Positions 28,799-41,423 are shown, counted from the first letter of the stretch. The stretch: DNA of 64,000 nt from Baumannia cicadellinicola str. Hc (Homalodisca coagulata) (GCF_000013185.1 NC_007984.1:476118-540117); one strand, 5' to 3'. Notes: generated from the letters alone by a model not told the origin. Made by a program: numbers and translations.

Positions 28799-29227
28799 AT
28801 GGCTAAGAAAGTACAAGCTTATGTTAAGCTACAGGTTGCGGCAGGTATGGCAAATCCTAGTCCTCCAGTCGGACCAGCTTTAGGTCAGCAAGGTGTTAAT
28901 ATTATGGAATTTTGTAAGATTTTTAATCTTCAAACAGAAAACTTTGAAAAAGGTTTACCAATTCCTGTTATAATAACAGTTTATTCTGATCGTTCTTTTA
29001 CTTTTATTATCAAAACTCCACCAGCGGCAGTTTTATTAAGTAAAGCTGCAGGAATTAAATCAGGTGCTAATCAACCCAAAAAGGAACAAGTAGGTAAAGT
29101 TACGTATTCTCAAATACGTGAAATAGCAGAAAAAAAAGTTGCAGATATGAATAGTAACAATATAGAAGCAATATCTCGTTCTATTTTAGGAACAGCTTTA
29201 TCTATGGGTCTGATAGTAGAAGGTTAA
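28799..29227 (+). CDS. rplK: 50S ribosomal protein L11
   Basis: Part of the GTPase-associated centre. [37 protein letters not shown] and the RNA-binding C-domain ([23 protein letters not shown]) are complete in 142 residues. It is 3 bp before rplA. In E. coli L1 represses this pair; its target would lie in the 55-bp gap after nusG. Confidence 0.98.
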   Translation: MAKKVQAYVKLQVAAGMANPSPPVGPALGQQGVNIMEFCKIFNLQTENFEKGLPIPVIITVYSDRSFTFIIKTPPAAVLLSKAAGIKSGANQPKKEQVGKVTYSQIREIAEKKVADMNSNNIEAISRSILGTALSMGLIVEG

Positions 29228-29230
29228 AAA

Positions 29231-29935
29231 ATGGGCAAAACTACCAAGCGGATGCGTATGATCAGTAATCAAATAGATCGTACTAAACAATATAATATAC
29301 ATGAAGCAATTCCTTTATTAAAGGATCATGCTACGGTAAAATTCATTGAAAGTCTTGATGTAGCAGTAAAATTAGGTATTAATGCACGTAAATCTAGTCA
29401 AAATATACATAGCGCAACTATACTTCCTCATGGAATTGGTCGTAGTATTAAAGTAGCAGTTTTTGCTCAAGGTATCAATGTATCAATAGCAGAAACTGCT
29501 GGAGCTGATTTAGTAGGTATGGATAATTTAGCTGCACAAATTACAAAAGGAAACATAAATTTTGACGTCGTAATTGCTTCTCCAGATACAATGCATCTTG
29601 TAAGTACATTAGGTCAAATATTAGGTCCAAAAGGTATGATGCCAAATACTAAAACCGGTACCATTACACAGAATATCGCTTTAGCAATTAAAGAAATTAA
29701 ATCTGGTCAGATACGTTATCATAATGATAAAAATGGCATAATTCATACAACTATAGGTAAAATTAACTTTGAATCTTATCAATTAATAGAGAATCTAGAA
29801 GCTTTATTAAGAGCGCTAAAAAAAGATAAACCTTTGCAAACTAAAGGGATATATTTTAAAAAAATCTGTTTATCTACTACTATGGGACCTAGTTTAACTA
29901 TAGATCAATGTAGCTTATCTACACTTGTAAAGTAG
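29231..29935 (+). CDS. rplA: 50S ribosomal protein L1
   Basis: Stalk protein of the 50S E-site side and, in E. coli, translational repressor of rpl[43 protein letters not shown] and [17 protein letters not shown] are standard family segments. Length is 234 residues. A 179-bp gap follows before rplJ. Confidence 0.98.
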   Translation: MGKTTKRMRMISNQIDRTKQYNIHEAIPLLKDHATVKFIESLDVAVKLGINARKSSQNIHSATILPHGIGRSIKVAVFAQGINVSIAETAGADLVGMDNLAAQITKGNINFDVVIASPDTMHLVSTLGQILGPKGMMPNTKTGTITQNIALAIKEIKSGQIRYHNDKNGIIHTTIGKINFESYQLIENLEALLRALKKDKPLQTKGIYFKKICLSTTMGPSLTIDQCSLSTLVK

Positions 29936-30114
29936 ATAAATTGCTATTAGCTAGTAAGTTACTAGTAACTAATAAATAAAATTTATTAATCTCTATTTTA
30001 GTTTACTATATGATAATTATATTATATTGATGCTTTTTACCGTTATATATAGTAGTAATTTAAGTAAGTTCCAGGCTAGGAAAGTGTGCTTAGCTAAATC
30101 CAGGATAAAATCTT
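29936..30114 (+). promoter_or_regulatory. rplJ leader region (candidate L10 autoregulatory leader)
   Basis: This 179-bp gap between rplA and rplJ matches the place and size of the enterobacterial L10 leader, where L10-L12 binds a kink-turn-containing fold to repress rplJL. The last 50 bases hold small complementary blocks, and CCAGGATAAAATCTT before the ATG supplies the ribosome binding site. I could not draw the kink-turn with confidence, so the function is by position. Confidence 0.4.
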
Positions 30115-30615
30115 ATGGCACTTAATCTTCAAAATAAACAAGCGATTGTTACTAAAGTTAAAGAATTTGCTAAAAGTGCACTATCTGCTGTTGTTGCAGA
30201 TTACCGTGGTATTACAGTAAATGAAATTACTGAACTACGTAAAGCTGGTCTAAAAGTAGGTGTAAAAATGATTGTAGTTCGTAATACTCTCATGCTTCGT
30301 ATTATTGAAAATACTCCTTTCTTATGTTTAAAAGAGACTTTTATTGGTCCTACCTTAATTGCATTTTCGACAGAACATCCTGGTGCAGCAGCACGTTTAT
30401 TGAAGAATTTTGCTAAAAATCACAAAAAATTTAATATTAAAGCAGCAGCTTTTGAAGGAGCTATTCTTGCAGCATCACATATTGATCAGTTAGCAAACTT
30501 ACCAACTTACGAAGAAGCTGTTGCTAAGATGATCTATCTGATGAAAGAAGCTGCTATAGGAAAATTAGCTCGTCTTTTGGTAGCATTACGTAACCAAAAA
30601 AGCGAAACGGCATAA
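30115..30615 (+). CDS. rplJ: 50S ribosomal protein L10
   Basis: Base of the L7/L12 stalk. [45 protein letters not shown] is the standard rRNA-binding domain, and the C-terminal helix that holds L12 dimers ([20 protein letters not shown]) is kept. Length is 166 residues. It is 35 bp before rplL. Confidence 0.97.
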
Positions 30616-30650
30616 AATAATATTTACCTTGATTTTAGGAATCAATTGCT

Positions 30651-31016
30651 ATGTCCCTTACTAAAGAACAAATTTTAGAAGCCGTAGCCAAAATGTCTAT
30701 TTTAGATATTACAGAGCTAATTTCTATGATGGAACAAAAGTTTGGTGTATCTTCTATCAATACTATAGTACCTACCTCTAGCCCTGCTGAAACTGTTGAA
30801 GAGAAAACAGAATTTGATGTTGTTCTCACTAATATTGGTGCAAATAAAATTGCAGTTATTAAAGCAGTACGTGGAGTTATTAGTTTAGGTTTAAAAGAAG
30901 CAAAAGACTTAGTGGAATCTGCACCAATTACCCTAAAAGAAAGTATAAGTAAAGATGAAGCTGCAGCTTTAAAGAAAATTCTAGAAGATGCAGGTGCTTC
31001 TGTTGAAATAAAATAA
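30651..31016 (+). CDS. rplL: 50S ribosomal protein L7/L12
   Basis: Flexible stalk protein that recruits translation GTPases. It has the N-terminal dimerisation helices ([31 protein letters not shown]), a hinge (about 36-50) that is Ser/Thr-rich rather than Ala-rich as in E. coli, and the C-domain [21 protein letters not shown]...[10 protein letters not shown]. Length is 121 residues. A strong hairpin follows it. Confidence 0.97.
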   Translation: MSLTKEQILEAVAKMSILDITELISMMEQKFGVSSINTIVPTSSPAETVEEKTEFDVVLTNIGANKIAVIKAVRGVISLGLKEAKDLVESAPITLKESISKDEAAALKKILEDAGASVEIK

Positions 31017-31041
31017 TTTCTCTTATCAGTATATACTGAGT

Positions 31042-31077
31042 AAAGTCGGATAACTTTGCATTAAGTTAACCGACTTT
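31042..31077 (+). terminator. rplL-rpoB attenuator-type hairpin
   Basis: AAAGTCGG-A-TAACTT pairs with AAGTTA-A-CCGACTTT over a 6-nt loop, giving 14 base pairs with one A-A mismatch, 25 bp after the rplL stop. E. coli has an attenuator and RNase III site in the same gap that lowers rpoBC expression relative to rplJL. Only a weak T content follows, so partial termination or RNase III cleavage both fit. It is the strongest stem seen inside the operon. Confidence 0.65.
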
Positions 31078-31189
31078 CTAGAAAAATAAATTTCCTATAA
31101 ATTAATAAATTATTAATTTAATAACTAATATAGAACTGTCTAGGGCAGACATAGTGGTTAGTCTACTAGTCAGCTAGCTAAGGAACCCT

Positions 31190-34100
31190 ATGCTTTATTC
31201 CTACACCGAAAAAAAACGCATTCGTAAAGATTTTGGCAAACGTTCACAAGTCTTAGATGTCCCCTATTTACTTTCTATACAGCTTGAATCTTTTCAAAAG
31301 TTTATTGAACGTGATAATGAAGGTCAGCATGGACTAGAAGCTGCTTTTAGATCTGTGTTTCCCATACAAAGTTATAGTGGTAACGCTGAATTACAATATG
31401 TTAGTTATCACTTAGGTGAGCCTGTGTTCGATGTTAAAGAATGTCAAACAAGAGGTTTAACATTTTCTGCTCCACTACGCGTAATTTTGCGTCTTATCAT
31501 TCGTGATGCCACAACAGAAACTCCTATTAAAGAACAAGAAGTATATATGGGTGAAATTCCTCTTATGACGGAAAATGGTACGTTTGTTATTAATGGAACT
31601 GAGCGTGTAATTGTTTCTCAGTTACACCGTAGTCCTGGTGTTTTTTTTGATAGTGATAAGGGTAAGATACATTCATCAGGTAAGGTTTTATTTAATGCAC
31701 GTATTATTCCTTATAGAGGATCATGGTTGGATTTTGAATTTGACCAGAAAGATCACTTATTTGTTCGTATTGACCGCCGCCGTAAATTACCGGCAACGAT
31801 TATCTTACGTGCATTGCAACTTAGCACTAACCAAATTTTAGATACCTTCTTCGAAAAAGTTATTTTTCATCTAAATGATGAACATATACAAATGGAACTA
31901 GTTCCTGAGCGTCTACGTGGAGAAACTGCTTCATTTGATATTATAGCCAATGGTACTATATATGTTAATAAAGGTCGTCGTATTACAGCACGTCATATTC
32001 ATCAGTTAAAAATAGATAGTATAGATCGAATTAATGTTCCTAGAGAATATTTAGTAGGTAAAATTATAGCAATAGATTATATTCATGATAATACTGGTGA
32101 AATTATCGTCCCTGCCAATATAGAAATTACGCTAGAAATACTAGATAAATTAGGTAAAGCTAATTTTAAACGTATTGAAACATTATTTACTAATGACTTA
32201 GATCATGGTGCTTATATTTCCGAAACATTACGGATTGATTCAACTAGAGACAGGCTTAGTGCACTAGTCGAAATTTACCGTATGATGCGTCCTGGTGAGC
32301 CACCAACACGTGAAGCAGCAGAAAATCTTTTCGAAAACATTTTTTTCTCAGAAGATCGTTATGATCTATCAGCGGTAGGTAGAATGAAATTTAATCGTGC
32401 TCTTTTGCGTGAAGAAATAGAAGGATCAGGTCTGTTAAGTAAAAGTGATATTATCGAAGTAATGAAGAAACTGATCGATATTCGTAACGGTAAGGGTGAA
32501 GTAGATGATATCGATCATCTTGGTAATCGTCGTGTTCGTTCTGTCGGTGAAATGGCCGAAAATCAATTTAGAATTGGTCTAGTTCGTGTTGAACGTGCCG
32601 TAAAAGAGCGTTTATCTTTAAGTGATCTAGAGAGTTTAATGCCACAAGATATTATCAATGCAAAGCCAATCTCAGCAGCAATTAAAGAATTTTTTGGTTC
32701 CAGTCAGCTATCACAGTTTATGGATCAGAATAATCCACTTTCTGAAATTACTCATAAACGTCGTATTTCCGCATTAGGACCTGGAGGATTAACTAGGGAA
32801 CGTGCTGGATTTGAAGTACGTGATGTACATCCGACTCATTATGGAAGAGTGTGCCCAATTGAAACTCCAGAAGGACCTAACATTGGTTTAATAAACTCTC
32901 TATCGGTATACGCAAAAACTAATGAGTATGGTTTTTTAGAAACACCATATCGGCTTGTACATAACAGTGTAGTGACTGAAGAGATTCATTATTTATCTGC
33001 AATTGAAGAGGGTAATTTTATTATAGCTCAGGCTAATACTAATCTTGATGACAAAGGTAATTTTGTAGAAGAGCTAGTTACTTGTCGTCATAAAGGGGAA
33101 TCAGGGTTCTTTAGTCGTGAAAAAGTACATTATATGGATGTTTCTACTCAGCAAATAGTTTCAGTAGGTGCCTCGCTTATTCCATTTTTAGAGCATGATG
33201 ATGCTAATCGAGCTCTAATGGGAGCTAATATGCAACGTCAAGCTGTACCTACCTTGCGAACTGATAAACCATTAGTCGGTACTGGTATGGAACGTATTGT
33301 AGCTGTTGACTCTGGAGTAACAGTTGTAGCTAAACGTGGTGGCATAGTTCAGTATGTTGATGCTTCTCGTATTGTTATTAATGTTCACTCTGATGAAATG
33401 TATTCAGGTGAGGCAGGTATCGATATTTACCATATGACAAAATATATTCGTTCTAATCAGAATACATGCATTAGTCAAAAGCCTTGCGTCACATTAGGGG
33501 AACTAGTAGAGCGTGGTAATGTCTTAGCTGATGGTCCATCTACCGACCTAGGAGAATTAGCATTAGGACAAAATATGCGTATTGCCTTCATGCCTTGGAA
33601 TGGTTATAACTTTGAAGATTCTATGCTCGTATCTGAAAGAGTAGTGCAAAAAGATTGTTTTACAACAATTCATATCCAAGAATTAGCATGTATGTCACGT
33701 GATACGAAATTAGGGCCTGAGGAAATTACGTCGGATATACCTAATGTAGGTGAAGCAGCATTATGTAAATTGGATGAGTCAGGAATTGTCTATATTGGAG
33801 CTGAAGTTACTAGTGGAGACATATTAGTAGGTAAGGTAACCCCTAAAGGTGAAACTCAACTGACACCAGAAGAAAAACTATTGCGTGCTATTTTTGGTGA
33901 AAAAGCATCAGATGTTAAAGATTCATCATTAAGAGTACCAAATGGTTATTCGGGTACAGTGATAGACGTACAAATTTTTACCCGTGATGGTGTTAAAAAA
34001 GATAAGAGAACTCTAGAAATAGAGGAAATGCAGTTACAACAAGCAAAAAAAGACCTTACAGAAGAGCGACGTATCTTTGAAGCTGCTTTATTTACTCGTA

Positions 34101-35212
34101 TTCGTCATGTACTAGGTTCTGATATTACTAATATAGATATAGTTAAAATTTTAAAATTAAAACGAGAAGATTGGTCTCAATTTAATATTAAAGATAACAA
34201 TAAATATTGTCAGTTAGAACAACTAGCTGAGCAGTATTACGAGTTAAATAAAGTATTTGCAAATAAATTAGAAGAAAAACGGCGCAAAATTACTCAAGGT
34301 GATGATTTATCCCCTGGTGTTTTAAAAATAGTAAAAGTTTATATTGCTGTTAAAAGGCAAATACAACCTGGTGATAAAATGGCCGGTCGTCACGGTAATA
34401 AAGGGGTTATATCAAAAATCAACCCAATTGAAGATATGCCATATGATGAAAAAGGTATACCAGTAGATATAGTTTTAAACCCATTAGGTGTGCCTTCACG
34501 TATGAATATCGGTCAGATTCTTGAAACTCATTTAGGAATGGCTGCTAAAGGTATTGGTGATAAGATCAATAAGATGTTGAAACAACATAAAAATGCTGAA
34601 CAACTACGTCAATTTATTCAAAAAGCTTATGATATAGGCGATCAAGTAAGACAAAAGGTTAATCTAAATCTTTTTTCTGACCAAGAAATATTATTGTTAG
34701 CAGAAAACTTAAAACATGGTATGCCAATGGCGACTCCAGTGTTCGATGGCGCTAAAGAAAAAGAAATCAAACAAATGTTGCAATTAGCAGAATTACCAGT
34801 ATCTGGTCAAATCACTTTATTTGATGGTAGGACTGGTGAACCATTCGAACGACAGGTGACAGTAGGTTATATGTATATGTTAAAACTTAATCATCTTGTT
34901 GATGATAAGATGCATGCTAGATCAACTGGCTCTTATAGTTTAGTAACTCAGCAACCACTTGGTGGTAAGGCACAGTTTGGTGGTCAGCGTTTTGGTGAAA
35001 TGGAAGTTTGGGCATTAGAAGCTTATGGTGCGGCATATACTTTACAAGAGATGCTAACAGTTAAATCAGATGATGTTAATGGTCGCACAAAAATGTATAA
35101 AAATATTGTTGATTGTAATCACACTATGGAGCCTGCAATGCCAGAATCTTTCAACGTTCTATTAAAGGAAATTCGCTCTTTAGGTATTAACATTGAGCTA
35201 GAAAAAAATTAA
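31190..35212 (+). CDS. rpoB: RNA polymerase beta subunit
   Basis: Half of the RNA polymerase active-site cleft. The rifampicin region ([33 protein letters not shown]) is wild-type in character. [35 protein letters not shown] and the C-terminal [19 protein letters not shown] region are present. Length is 1340 residues against 1342 in E. coli, with no large insertion lost. A good AAGGAACCCT site precedes the ATG. Confidence 0.98.
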   Translation: MLYSYTEKKRIRKDFGKRSQVLDVPYLLSIQLESFQKFIERDNEGQHGLEAAFRSVFPIQSYSGNAELQYVSYHLGEPVFDVKECQTRGLTFSAPLRVILRLIIRDATTETPIKEQEVYMGEIPLMTENGTFVINGTERVIVSQLHRSPGVFFDSDKGKIHSSGKVLFNARIIPYRGSWLDFEFDQKDHLFVRIDRRRKLPATIILRALQLSTNQILDTFFEKVIFHLNDEHIQMELVPERLRGETASFDIIANGTIYVNKGRRITARHIHQLKIDSIDRINVPREYLVGKIIAIDYIHDNTGEIIVPANIEITLEILDKLGKANFKRIETLFTNDLDHGAYISETLRIDSTRDRLSALVEIYRMMRPGEPPTREAAENLFENIFFSEDRYDLSAVGRMKFNRALLREEIEGSGLLSKSDIIEVMKKLIDIRNGKGEVDDIDHLGNRRVRSVGEMAENQFRIGLVRVERAVKERLSLSDLESLMPQDIINAKPISAAIKEFFGSSQLSQFMDQNNPLSEITHKRRISALGPGGLTRERAGFEVRDVHPTHYGRVCPIETPEGPNIGLINSLSVYAKTNEYGFLETPYRLVHNSVVTEEIHYLSAIEEGNFIIAQANTNLDDKGNFVEELVTCRHKGESGFFSREKVHYMDVSTQQIVSVGASLIPFLEHDDANRALMGANMQRQAVPTLRTDKPLVGTGMERIVAVDSGVTVVAKRGGIVQYVDASRIVINVHSDEMYSGEAGIDIYHMTKYIRSNQNTCISQKPCVTLGELVERGNVLADGPSTDLGELALGQNMRIAFMPWNGYNFEDSMLVSERVVQKDCFTTIHIQELACMSRDTKLGPEEITSDIPNVGEAALCKLDESGIVYIGAEVTSGDILVGKVTPKGETQLTPEEKLLRAIFGEKASDVKDSSLRVPNGYSGTVIDVQIFTRDGVKKDKRTLEIEEMQLQQAKKDLTEERRIFEAALFTRIRHVLGSDITNIDIVKILKLKREDWSQFNIKDNNKYCQLEQLAEQYYELNKVFANKLEEKRRKITQGDDLSPGVLKIVKVYIAVKRQIQPGDKMAGRHGNKGVISKINPIEDMPYDEKGIPVDIVLNPLGVPSRMNIGQILETHLGMAAKGIGDKINKMLKQHKNAEQLRQFIQKAYDIGDQVRQKVNLNLFSDQEILLLAENLKHGMPMATPVFDGAKEKEIKQMLQLAELPVSGQITLFDGRTGEPFERQVTVGYMYMLKLNHLVDDKMHARSTGSYSLVTQQPLGGKAQFGGQRFGEMEVWALEAYGAAYTLQEMLTVKSDDVNGRTKMYKNIVDCNHTMEPAMPESFNVLLKEIRSLGINIELEKN

Positions 35213-35300
35213 TCATGTTATGTTAGATATAAATATTTTATTTCTAATAATACATTAGAAATTTTACTATACTAATCTAACTCTAAAAAGAGCAAAAGCC

Positions 35301-38300
35301 GTGAAAGATCTATTTAAACTGCTGAAAGCACAAGCTAAGACTGAAGAATTTGATGCAATAAAAATTGCACTAGCCTCGCCTGATATGATTCGTTCCTGGT
35401 CTTTTGGTGAAGTTAAAAAACCTGAAACGATAAATTACCGTACTTTTAAACCTGAACGTGATGGTTTATTCTGTGCACGTATTTTTGGACCTGTTAAAGA
35501 TTACGAATGTCTATGCGGTAAGTATAAGCGTTTGAAACATCGTGGTGTTATTTGTGAGAAGTGTGGTGTTGAAGTTACCCAGACAAAAGTCCGTCGTGAA
35601 CGAATGGGACATATTGAGCTTGCTTCTCCAACAGCACATATCTGGTTTTTGAAATCTTTGCCTTCACGTATTGGATTATTGCTGGATATGCCTTTACGTG
35701 ATATAGAACGTGTGCTGTATTTTGAGTCTTACGTTGTGGTTGAAGGTGGTATGACTTATTTAGAGCGTAATCAAATATTAACAGAAGAGCAATATTTAGA
35801 TGCCCTAGAAGAATTTGGTGATGAATTTGATGCAAAAATGGGCGCGGAGGCAATTCATCATTTATTGAAGAACATGGACCTTGAGCAAGAATGCGAACAA
35901 TTAAGAGAAGAGATCGTAGATGTTTCTTCGGAAACAAAACGTAAAAAACTAACTAAACGCATTAAATTACTCGAGTCTTTCGTACATTCAGGTAATAAAC
36001 CTGAATGGATGATTTTAAATGTACTACCAGTATTACCACCTGATTTACGCCCATTAGTACCGCTAGATGGTGGACGTTTTGCTACATCTGATCTTAATGA
36101 CTTATATCGTCGTGTAATAAATAGAAATAACCGTCTTAAAAGATTACTAGATTTATCAGCACCAGATATTATTGTGCGTAATGAAAAACGTATGCTGCAG
36201 GAAGCTGTAGATGCATTGCTAGATAATGGAAGACGTGGTCGTGTTATTACTAGTTCTAATAAACGGCCTTTAAAATCTTTAGCAGATATGATTAAAGGAA
36301 AACAAGGTCGTTTTCGGCAAAATTTACTCGGAAAGCGAGTTGATTACTCTGGACGTTCCGTAATTACAGTAGGTCCATATTTACGTTTACATCAATGTGG
36401 TCTTCCGAAGAAAATGGCACTTGAGCTATTTAAGCCTTTTATTTATGGTAAGCTTGAAATTTGTGGCCTTGCGACAACTATTAAAGCTGCAAAAAAAATG
36501 GTAGAACGTGAAGAAGCTGTTGTTTGGGATGTTCTAGACGAAGTTATTCGCGAGCATCCAGTAATGCTTAATAGAGCACCTACCTTACATCGATTAGGAA
36601 TACAAGCATTTGAACCAGTTCTAGTAGAAGGTAAAGCAATTCAACTACACCCATTAGTTTGTGCTGCATATAATGCTGATTTTGATGGTGATCAAATGGC
36701 AGTGCATATTCCGTTGACGCTTGAAGCACAGTTAGAAGCTCGTGCACTCATGATGTCTACTAATAATATTTTATCACCTGCTAATGGCGAGCCTATTATT
36801 GTACCATCACAAGATGTAGTACTAGGATTATACTATATGACTCGTGATCGTGTTAATAGTAAAGGTGAAGGTATGATATTAACTGGTCCTAAGGAGGCAG
36901 AAAAGATTTATCATGCTGGAATAGCTGAACTACATGCACGTGTTAAAGTACGTATTACTGAATACGAAAAGATTGATGATAATGAGTTAGTTGAAAAAAA
37001 ACAGATCATAGATACCACTATTGGAAGAGCTATACTATGGATGATAGTACCAAAAGGTTTACCTTTTGATTTAGTTAACCAGGTACTGGGAAAAAAATCT
37101 ATTTCTAAAATGTTAAACACTTGTTATCGTATACTAGGTCTCAAACCAACTGTAATTTTTGCTGATCAAATTATGTATACTGGTTTTGCTTATGCTGCCC
37201 GTTCTGGTTCATCAGTTGGCATAGATGATATGGTCATACCTGCTCATAAAGCAGAAATTATAGATGATGCTGAGAATGAAGTAGCTGAAATTCAGGAACA
37301 ATTTCAGTCTGGTTTAGTAACTGCCGGTGAGCGATATAACAAAGTTATTGATATATGGGCTGCGGCAAATGAACGTGTAGCAAAAGCTATGATGGATAAT
37401 CTTTCGACTGAAGTTGTCCTCAACTGTCATGGGAAAGAAGAATTACAAGTTTCATTTAATAATATTTTTATGATGTCTGATTCTGGTGCACGAGGTTCGG
37501 CAGCGCAGATTAGACAGTTAGCAGGTATGCGTGGACTAATGGCTAAACCTGATGGTTCAATTATTGAAACTCCAATTACTGCTAACTTCCGTGAAGGTTT
37601 AAATGTACTACAATACTTTATTTCTACACATGGTGCTCGTAAAGGGTTAGCTGATACTGCACTTAAAACAGCAAATTCAGGTTATCTAACTCGTAGATTA
37701 GTTGATGTTGCACAAGATCTAGTTGTTACCGAAGAAGATTGCGGAACTTTATCTGGTATTGTTATGACTCCAGTCATCGAAGGTGGTGATGTTAAAGAAT
37801 CATTACGTGAAAGAGTACTAGGTCGTGTCACAACTGAAAATATACTACAACCAGGTAAAACTGATATTCTTGTAAAACGGAATACACTACTTAATGAACA
37901 GTGGTGTGATATATTAGAAGAACATTCTGTAGATAATATTAAGGTTCGTTCAGTAGTTACCTGTGATGCTGATTTTGGGGTATGCGCATATTGCTATGGA
38001 CGTGATTTAGCACGTGGTCACTTAGTAAATAAGGGAGAAGCAATTGGAGTGATTGCTGCACAGTCTATTGGTGAACCTGGTACACAATTGACTATGCGTA
38101 CTTTCCATATTGGTGGTGCAGCCTTCCGGGCTGCAGCAGAATCAAGTATTCAAGTCAAAAATCATGGAATTCTTTGCCTTGTTAATGCTAAATTTGTTAT
38201 TAATAGTGCTAATAAAATAGTTATCACCTCTCGTAATGCTGAGTTAAAAATTAGCGATGAATTTGGCCGTACAAAAGAAAGTTATAAGGTACCATATGGT

Positions 38301-39527
38301 GCTATAATGGCTAAAGGTGATGGAGCTAATATTATTAGTGGAGAAACTATTGCAAACTGGGATCCTCATACAATGCCAGTTATTACTGAAGTCAATGGTT
38401 TTATTCGATTTACTGATATGATTGAAGGCCAGACGATTATTCGCCAAACTGATGAGCTGACTGGTTTATCTTCTATCGTCATATTAGATACTGCAGAAAG
38501 AACTAGTAGTGGTAAAGATTTACGACCGGCTCTTAAAATTGTTGATGCTAATCAACAAGATATACTTATTCCTGGTACCGACATGCCAGCACAATATTTT
38601 TTGCCCGGTAAGACTATAGTACAGTTAGAGGATGGTACTAAAATTACTAGTGGTGATACTCTTGCACGTTTACCGCAAGAAACTAGTGGAACTAAAGATA
38701 TTACGGGTGGTTTACCGCGTGTAGCTGATTTATTTGAAGCAAGAATACCAAAAGAACCAGCTATTTTGGCCGAAGCTAGTGGTATTATTTCTTTTGGTAA
38801 AGATACTAAAGGAAAACGACGCTTAGTAATATCATCATTACATAGTAATGATAGTTATGAAGAAATGATTCCTAAATGGCGTCAACTAAATGTATTTGAA
38901 GGAGAACGTGTAGAACGTGGTGATGTTATTTCTGATGGACCAGAATCACCGCATGATATTCTACGGTTACGTGGTGTACATGCAGTTACTCGCTATATCA
39001 TTAATGAAGTACAAGACGTATATCGTTTACAAGGTGTAAGAATTAATGATAAGCATATTGAAGTTATTGTTCGTCAAATGCTACGGAAAGCTACTATTAT
39101 TAATGCTGGTGGATCTGATTTACTAGAAGGTGAGCAGGTAGAATACTCAAGGATTAAGATTATTAATCGCCAGTTAAAAAGCGAAGGAAGACAAGAAATT
39201 ACCTATGTACGTGATCTATTAGGAATAACAAAAGCATCATTAGCAACAGAATCTTTTATATCAGCTGCTTCATTTCAGGAGACTACTCGTGTACTCACTG
39301 AAGCTTCTGTAGCAGGAAAACGTGATGATTTACGTGGTCTAAAAGAAAATGTTATTGTTGGACGATTAATACCTGCCGGTACCGGTTATGCTTATCATCA
39401 GGAGCGAGCACGCTATTCTAAGCATAGGGAAGAAGCATTAGATATGCAACAAATAACAGCTGCTGATGAAGCTTCTGCTAATTTAGCTGAATTATTAAAT
39501 TCTAGCCTAACTAATCATAAGCATTAA
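35301..39527 (+). CDS. rpoC: RNA polymerase beta' subunit
   Basis: Catalytic partner of RpoB. It starts at GTG, as in E. coli ([37 protein letters not shown]). The zinc ribbon [22 protein letters not shown], the active-site NADFDGDQM and the second zinc site [13 protein letters not shown] are intact. Length is 1408 residues. It is 88 bp after rpoB and 17 bp before murB, so murB and birA probably ride on this transcript. Confidence 0.98.
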   Translation: MKDLFKLLKAQAKTEEFDAIKIALASPDMIRSWSFGEVKKPETINYRTFKPERDGLFCARIFGPVKDYECLCGKYKRLKHRGVICEKCGVEVTQTKVRRERMGHIELASPTAHIWFLKSLPSRIGLLLDMPLRDIERVLYFESYVVVEGGMTYLERNQILTEEQYLDALEEFGDEFDAKMGAEAIHHLLKNMDLEQECEQLREEIVDVSSETKRKKLTKRIKLLESFVHSGNKPEWMILNVLPVLPPDLRPLVPLDGGRFATSDLNDLYRRVINRNNRLKRLLDLSAPDIIVRNEKRMLQEAVDALLDNGRRGRVITSSNKRPLKSLADMIKGKQGRFRQNLLGKRVDYSGRSVITVGPYLRLHQCGLPKKMALELFKPFIYGKLEICGLATTIKAAKKMVEREEAVVWDVLDEVIREHPVMLNRAPTLHRLGIQAFEPVLVEGKAIQLHPLVCAAYNADFDGDQMAVHIPLTLEAQLEARALMMSTNNILSPANGEPIIVPSQDVVLGLYYMTRDRVNSKGEGMILTGPKEAEKIYHAGIAELHARVKVRITEYEKIDDNELVEKKQIIDTTIGRAILWMIVPKGLPFDLVNQVLGKKSISKMLNTCYRILGLKPTVIFADQIMYTGFAYAARSGSSVGIDDMVIPAHKAEIIDDAENEVAEIQEQFQSGLVTAGERYNKVIDIWAAANERVAKAMMDNLSTEVVLNCHGKEELQVSFNNIFMMSDSGARGSAAQIRQLAGMRGLMAKPDGSIIETPITANFREGLNVLQYFISTHGARKGLADTALKTANSGYLTRRLVDVAQDLVVTEEDCGTLSGIVMTPVIEGGDVKESLRERVLGRVTTENILQPGKTDILVKRNTLLNEQWCDILEEHSVDNIKVRSVVTCDADFGVCAYCYGRDLARGHLVNKGEAIGVIAAQSIGEPGTQLTMRTFHIGGAAFRAAAESSIQVKNHGILCLVNAKFVINSANKIVITSRNAELKISDEFGRTKESYKVPYGAIMAKGDGANIISGETIANWDPHTMPVITEVNGFIRFTDMIEGQTIIRQTDELTGLSSIVILDTAERTSSGKDLRPALKIVDANQQDILIPGTDMPAQYFLPGKTIVQLEDGTKITSGDTLARLPQETSGTKDITGGLPRVADLFEARIPKEPAILAEASGIISFGKDTKGKRRLVISSLHSNDSYEEMIPKWRQLNVFEGERVERGDVISDGPESPHDILRLRGVHAVTRYIINEVQDVYRLQGVRINDKHIEVIVRQMLRKATIINAGGSDLLEGEQVEYSRIKIINRQLKSEGRQEITYVRDLLGITKASLATESFISAASFQETTRVLTEASVAGKRDDLRGLKENVIVGRLIPAGTGYAYHQERARYSKHREEALDMQQITAADEASANLAELLNSSLTNHKH

Positions 39528-39544
39528 TTAAGAATTTATAGATT

Positions 39545-40573
39545 ATGTGTGTAACATTAAAATCATTAAATACATTTGGTCTTAATGTTAATGCACATAA
39601 AATAGTAATAGCTCATAATGAATTTGATTTACTGCTACTATGGAAGCAGTCTGTACAACTTAATAGACCAGTATTACTATTAGGTAGAGGCAGTAATGTT
39701 CTATTTCTAGAGCATTATGCTGGTACAGTATTATTAAATCGCATTAGAGGAATAAGTATTCGTGAAGATGATGAAGCATGGTATTTGCATGTTGGTGCCG
39801 GTGAATTATGGCATGATTTAGTGGTATATACTCTTAAAAAAAAGATACCAGGATTAGAAAATTTAGCATTAATACCAGGATATATTGGTTCAGCATCAAT
39901 ACATAATATTGGTGCTTATGGCGTAGAATTAAAAAATATATGTGAATATGTAGATGTTTTACAGCTAGATAATGGTGAAAAACATCGTTTTAGTGCCGTA
40001 GATTGTCAGTTTAGCTATCGCAATAGTATTTTTAAGCAATATTATAGAGAAAATTATGCGATAGTAGCTATCGGATTACGATGTAAAAAAAGTTGGCAAC
40101 CAGTACTAAACTATGGTGATTTAAAATACCTTGATGCATCGTATGTAACACCATATGAGATTTTTAATCTAGTTTGTACTCTGCGTAAAAATAAATTACC
40201 CGATATTACTAAGTTTGGTAATGCTGGTAGTTTTTTTAAAAATCCTATAGTAGATGCTAACATTCTATCTAAATTACAAGCTAATTATCCTAATATTCCA
40301 TATTATCCACAAAATAATGGTCAAGTAAAAATTTATGCTGGATGGCTAATAGATTATTGTAATCTAAAAGGTTATACGTTAGGTAATGTTGCTGTATATG
40401 AAAAACAAGCATTAATATTAATTAATATTGGCTATGCTAGCGGCATAGAAGTAGCTGCTTTAGCTAAGTATGTGCGCTATAAAGTTGCAGAAAAGTTTGC
40501 AATTTGGTTAGAACCAGAAGTTCGTTTTATCGGGGCACAAGGAGAGATAAATGCAGTTACTGCTTTATCATAA
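39545..40573 (+). CDS. murB: UDP-N-acetylenolpyruvoylglucosamine reductase MurB
   Basis: FAD- and NADPH-dependent step making UDP-MurNAc. The FAD fold is visible (PVLLLGRGSNVLF, GLENLALIPGYIGSASIHNIGAYG), as is the catalytic Ser in GNAGSFFKNP and the Glu near the end in LEPEVRF. It is 342 residues, the type I (E. coli) length. It is linked to birA as in E. coli, but there rrnB lies upstream, whereas here rpoC does. It works with murC, murD, murG and mraY at the right end. Confidence 0.96.
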   Translation: MCVTLKSLNTFGLNVNAHKIVIAHNEFDLLLLWKQSVQLNRPVLLLGRGSNVLFLEHYAGTVLLNRIRGISIREDDEAWYLHVGAGELWHDLVVYTLKKKIPGLENLALIPGYIGSASIHNIGAYGVELKNICEYVDVLQLDNGEKHRFSAVDCQFSYRNSIFKQYYRENYAIVAIGLRCKKSWQPVLNYGDLKYLDASYVTPYEIFNLVCTLRKNKLPDITKFGNAGSFFKNPIVDANILSKLQANYPNIPYYPQNNGQVKIYAGWLIDYCNLKGYTLGNVAVYEKQALILINIGYASGIEVAALAKYVRYKVAEKFAIWLEPEVRFIGAQGEINAVTALS

Positions 40574-40574
40574 T

Positions 40575-41423
40575 ATGAATAAAATAACAGGACCACTAAA
40601 TATAATTCGGATTATATCTGATGGAAATATTTATTCTATTGAACATTTATGTGACTTACTTCATATAAATACGCTAGTTATTAATCAATATATTAAAATA
40701 ATACATGAATGGGGTATTAATTTATGTGCTATACAACAAAAAAATAATAATTACTCTTTTTATTTAAAAAAACCATTATATCTTTTAGATGAACAAATAA
40801 TACAAGCAATGCTTATAAAAGGAAGCATTCGTGTATTACCAGTAATTAATTCAACTAATCAGTATCTAATAGATAATCTAAAAAAACTACAATCTGGAGA
40901 TGCTTGTGTTGCAGAATATCAATTTAATGGACGTGGAACACGAGGTAGTAGATGGATTTCTCCATTTGGTTATAATCTTTATTATTCAATTTATTGGCGT
41001 TTCGAACATATTCAACTATCATCTTTAATTCATATTAGTTTGATAGTAAGTATTGCTGTAGCAGAAATGCTCCAAACATTAGGAGCTCATAATATACAAG
41101 TAAAATGGCCAAATGACTTATATTTTGATAAACGAAAATTAGCAGGTATTCTAGTAGAAATTACCAGTGACAATCGTAATTTAACTCATGTCGTCATTGG
41201 TGTAGGCATTAATCTCAATATGCCTTTAATAGTAAAGAAGTGGATTAATCTACAAGAATTAGGAATTCATATTATGAGAAATATTCTTACAGCAAAATTA
41301 ACTCAAGTACTACATAATGCTTTAATATTATTTGAACATGAAGGTTTAGCTCCTTTTATCTTACGTTGGTCTCAGTTCAATCCAACTAACCAACCCCTCC
41401 GGCGTGACAGGCCGATATTCTAA
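40575..41423 (+). CDS. birA: Biotin-protein ligase BirA, C-terminal domain lost
   Basis: Attaches biotin to the acetyl-CoA carboxylase carrier; in E. coli it also represses bio genes. The N-terminal helix-turn-helix and catalytic core (STNQYL, KWPNDLYFDKRKLAGILVE) are present. Homology stops at RWSQFNPTNQPL, about residue 275; the remaining frame (RRDRPIF) reads antisense through a tRNA-Asp fragment. About 45 residues, the SH3-like C-domain, are missing. The biotin loop reads GRGTRG instead of GRGRRG. MNKITGPL aligns with the E. coli start; an ATG at 40551 has a better Shine-Dalgarno (AAGGAG) and adds eight residues. Confidence 0.85.
   Translation: MNKITGPLNIIRIISDGNIYSIEHLCDLLHINTLVINQYIKIIHEWGINLCAIQQKNNNYSFYLKKPLYLLDEQIIQAMLIKGSIRVLPVINSTNQYLIDNLKKLQSGDACVAEYQFNGRGTRGSRWISPFGYNLYYSIYWRFEHIQLSSLIHISLIVSIAVAEMLQTLGAHNIQVKWPNDLYFDKRKLAGILVEITSDNRNLTHVVIGVGINLNMPLIVKKWINLQELGIHIMRNILTAKLTQVLHNALILFEHEGLAPFILRWSQFNPTNQPLRRDRPIF

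Noticed and set aside
30635-30829. Minus-strand frame opposite rplL, and similar frames opposite sufC, fusA, rpoC, aceE, ftsZ, murC, murG and murD
   Set aside because: These are antisense shadows of conserved genes with no ribosome binding site or homology.
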